A stretch of 64,000 nt of DNA, taken from Algimonas porphyrae (GTDB lineage Bacteria; Pseudomonadota; Alphaproteobacteria; Caulobacterales; Maricaulaceae). Where the stretch lies: contig NZ_CP163424.1 of NCBI RefSeq assembly GCF_041429795.1, positions 62,001 through 126,000 of the forward strand, in the 5' to 3' direction. A program made the position numbers and the translations under genes. How positions within the stretch are numbered: position 1 is the first letter of the stretch; each line of letters starts with the position of its first letter. The notes below the pieces were generated by a model, which had not been told where the DNA came from, did not search any database, and saw only the letters and a list, made by a program, of their open reading frames with translations. Below are positions 63,380 to 64,000 of this stretch, one piece after another.

Positions 63380-64000
63380 TCAGCTCCCCTTTAGGGTTTT
63401 CACTACCAGATCGGTCGTCAGAATTTGAGGCAGAACTTCAGCCCTCACGGAATTGTCACCGGCGGGATAATAGAGATAGAGCGGCACGCCCGCCCGGCCA
63501 TAGGCTTCCAGTTCGCGCGCAATCGCGTCGTTCCTGTTGGTCCAGTCGGCGATCAGAAACGCCGTATCCGTATCGATGAACGCCTGCTTCACCGTATTGG
63601 TTTTCAAGACCAGACGCTCGTTTACCTTGCAGGTCACGCACCAGTCCGCCGTGAAATCGACAAAGACAGCACGCCCATCTGCACGCAGTTCGGCCACGCG
63701 GTCCGGGCTCCACACATCCGTGGCTAGATTAATGGAGGCGGCACCGGACGCGCTGGCCGGGACTGTCCGCGCGGTAAAGGGTAGCGCCACAGCCAGTACG
63801 ATCGCGGCCACGCCGAGCAGTTTCCAGATGCCACGCCGCTGGATCAGCCAGACCGCCAAGGCGAAGCTGAGCATCGCCATCAGCACCAGCACCAACCCGT
63901 CAATACCGGCCTGATTGCCGACGACCCAGACCAGCCATATGGCCGCTGCGAACATCGGAAAGGCCAGCACTTCGCGCAGTCGCACCATCCATGGCCCCGG
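63380..64000 (-). CDS. DsbD/ScsB-like thiol-disulfide interchange protein, C-terminal part (cut by window edge)
   Basis: The frame is open to the right edge, so the N-terminal part and beta domain lie outside. Visible are the last transmembrane helices (VLAFPMFAAAIWLVWVVGN, LVLVLMAMLSFALAVWLI, LLGVAAIVLAVALPF) and the C-terminal periplasmic thioredoxin domain with VFVDFTADWCVTCKVNERL (CxxC) near the end. These proteins carry electrons from cytoplasmic thioredoxin across the inner membrane to periplasmic redoxins. The redoxin next door is the likely client. GPWMVRLREVLAFP at the edge is the usual ScsB/DsbD junction. Confidence 0.9.
   Translation of the reverse strand, partial: PGPWMVRLREVLAFPMFAAAIWLVWVVGNQAGIDGLVLVLMAMLSFALAVWLIQRRGIWKLLGVAAIVLAVALPFTARTVPASASGAASINLATDVWSPDRVAELRADGRAVFVDFTADWCVTCKVNERLVLKTNTVKQAFIDTDTAFLIADWTNRNDAIARELEAYGRAGVPLYLYYPAGDNSVRAEVLPQILTTDLVVKTLKGS

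Overview
The window is a chromosomal segment of a GC-rich Gram-negative alphaproteobacterium. It is most like the marine Caulobacterales/Maricaulales/Hyphomonadales group. This is inferred from the gene content (a ScfR-type regulator beside aceBA, YcbB-like L,D-transpeptidase, HslV, PA2169-like protein, a CtrA-like site, lptM-lysA) and from high-GC codon use; no marker phylogeny was possible. Genes are dense, mostly housekeeping, on both strands. There is no prophage, CRISPR array, intact transposase or rRNA.

Layout. 0-5.2 kb: surface polysaccharide genes, with dTDP-rhamnose synthesis (rfbA partial, rfbD, rfbB), a GT4 glycosyltransferase and a Wzm/Wzt-type ABC exporter. Two of these genes appear to need ATT start codons. 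5.5-8.5 kb: a large PKD-domain lipoprotein. 8.6-13.3 kb: glnB-glnA and maeB, the latter preceded by a 21-bp direct repeat. 13.3-14.2 kb: a repeat-rich island without genes. 14.2-22.3 kb: lptM-lysA, a putative metallopeptidase lipoprotein behind two BlaI/CopY-type operators, NfeD/SPFH, a peroxiredoxin, AlgH and a membrane TolB-like/TPR protein. 22.5-25.8 kb: two receiver-only response regulators, glpD and a PA2169-like protein.

25.9-30.8 kb: a four-gene minus-strand operon, nhaA - APC permease with EIIA-like and RCK_C-like tail - sbtA - sbtB. It looks like a sodium/proton/bicarbonate homeostasis unit. 30.9-32.4 kb: two small genes (55 and 28 aa) with strong Shine-Dalgarno sequences and their own terminator, divergent from a cysteine-free OxyR-like LysR regulator. 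This is the best candidate for an undescribed small system. 32.5-42 kb: exported aminopeptidase, PilZ membrane protein, TIR-TolB-TPR protein, DUF885 lipoprotein, tRNA-Gly(CCC), secreted phytase-like esterase, DUF1579-like and DUF3052 proteins.

42.1-47 kb: glyoxylate shunt aceB-aceA with the divergent ScfR-type regulator. 47-49 kb: an AT-rich, probably acquired island with a degenerate integrase whose start overlaps the regulator's stop. 49-53.5 kb: a TonB-dependent receptor/PepSY operon, an RHS remnant and tRNA-Gly(GCC). 53.6-64 kb: ProX-like deacylase, sensor kinase, CnoX-like thioredoxin, LON-domain protein, Trm112-like protein, L,D-transpeptidase, M15-like peptidase, hslV without adjacent hslU, an erythromycin-esterase-like lipoprotein, a redoxin and the end of a DsbD/ScsB-like gene.

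Metabolically the segment joins nitrogen control (GlnB/GlnA), C2 and C4 metabolism (AceA, AceB, malic enzyme), glycerol-3-phosphate oxidation and envelope maintenance.
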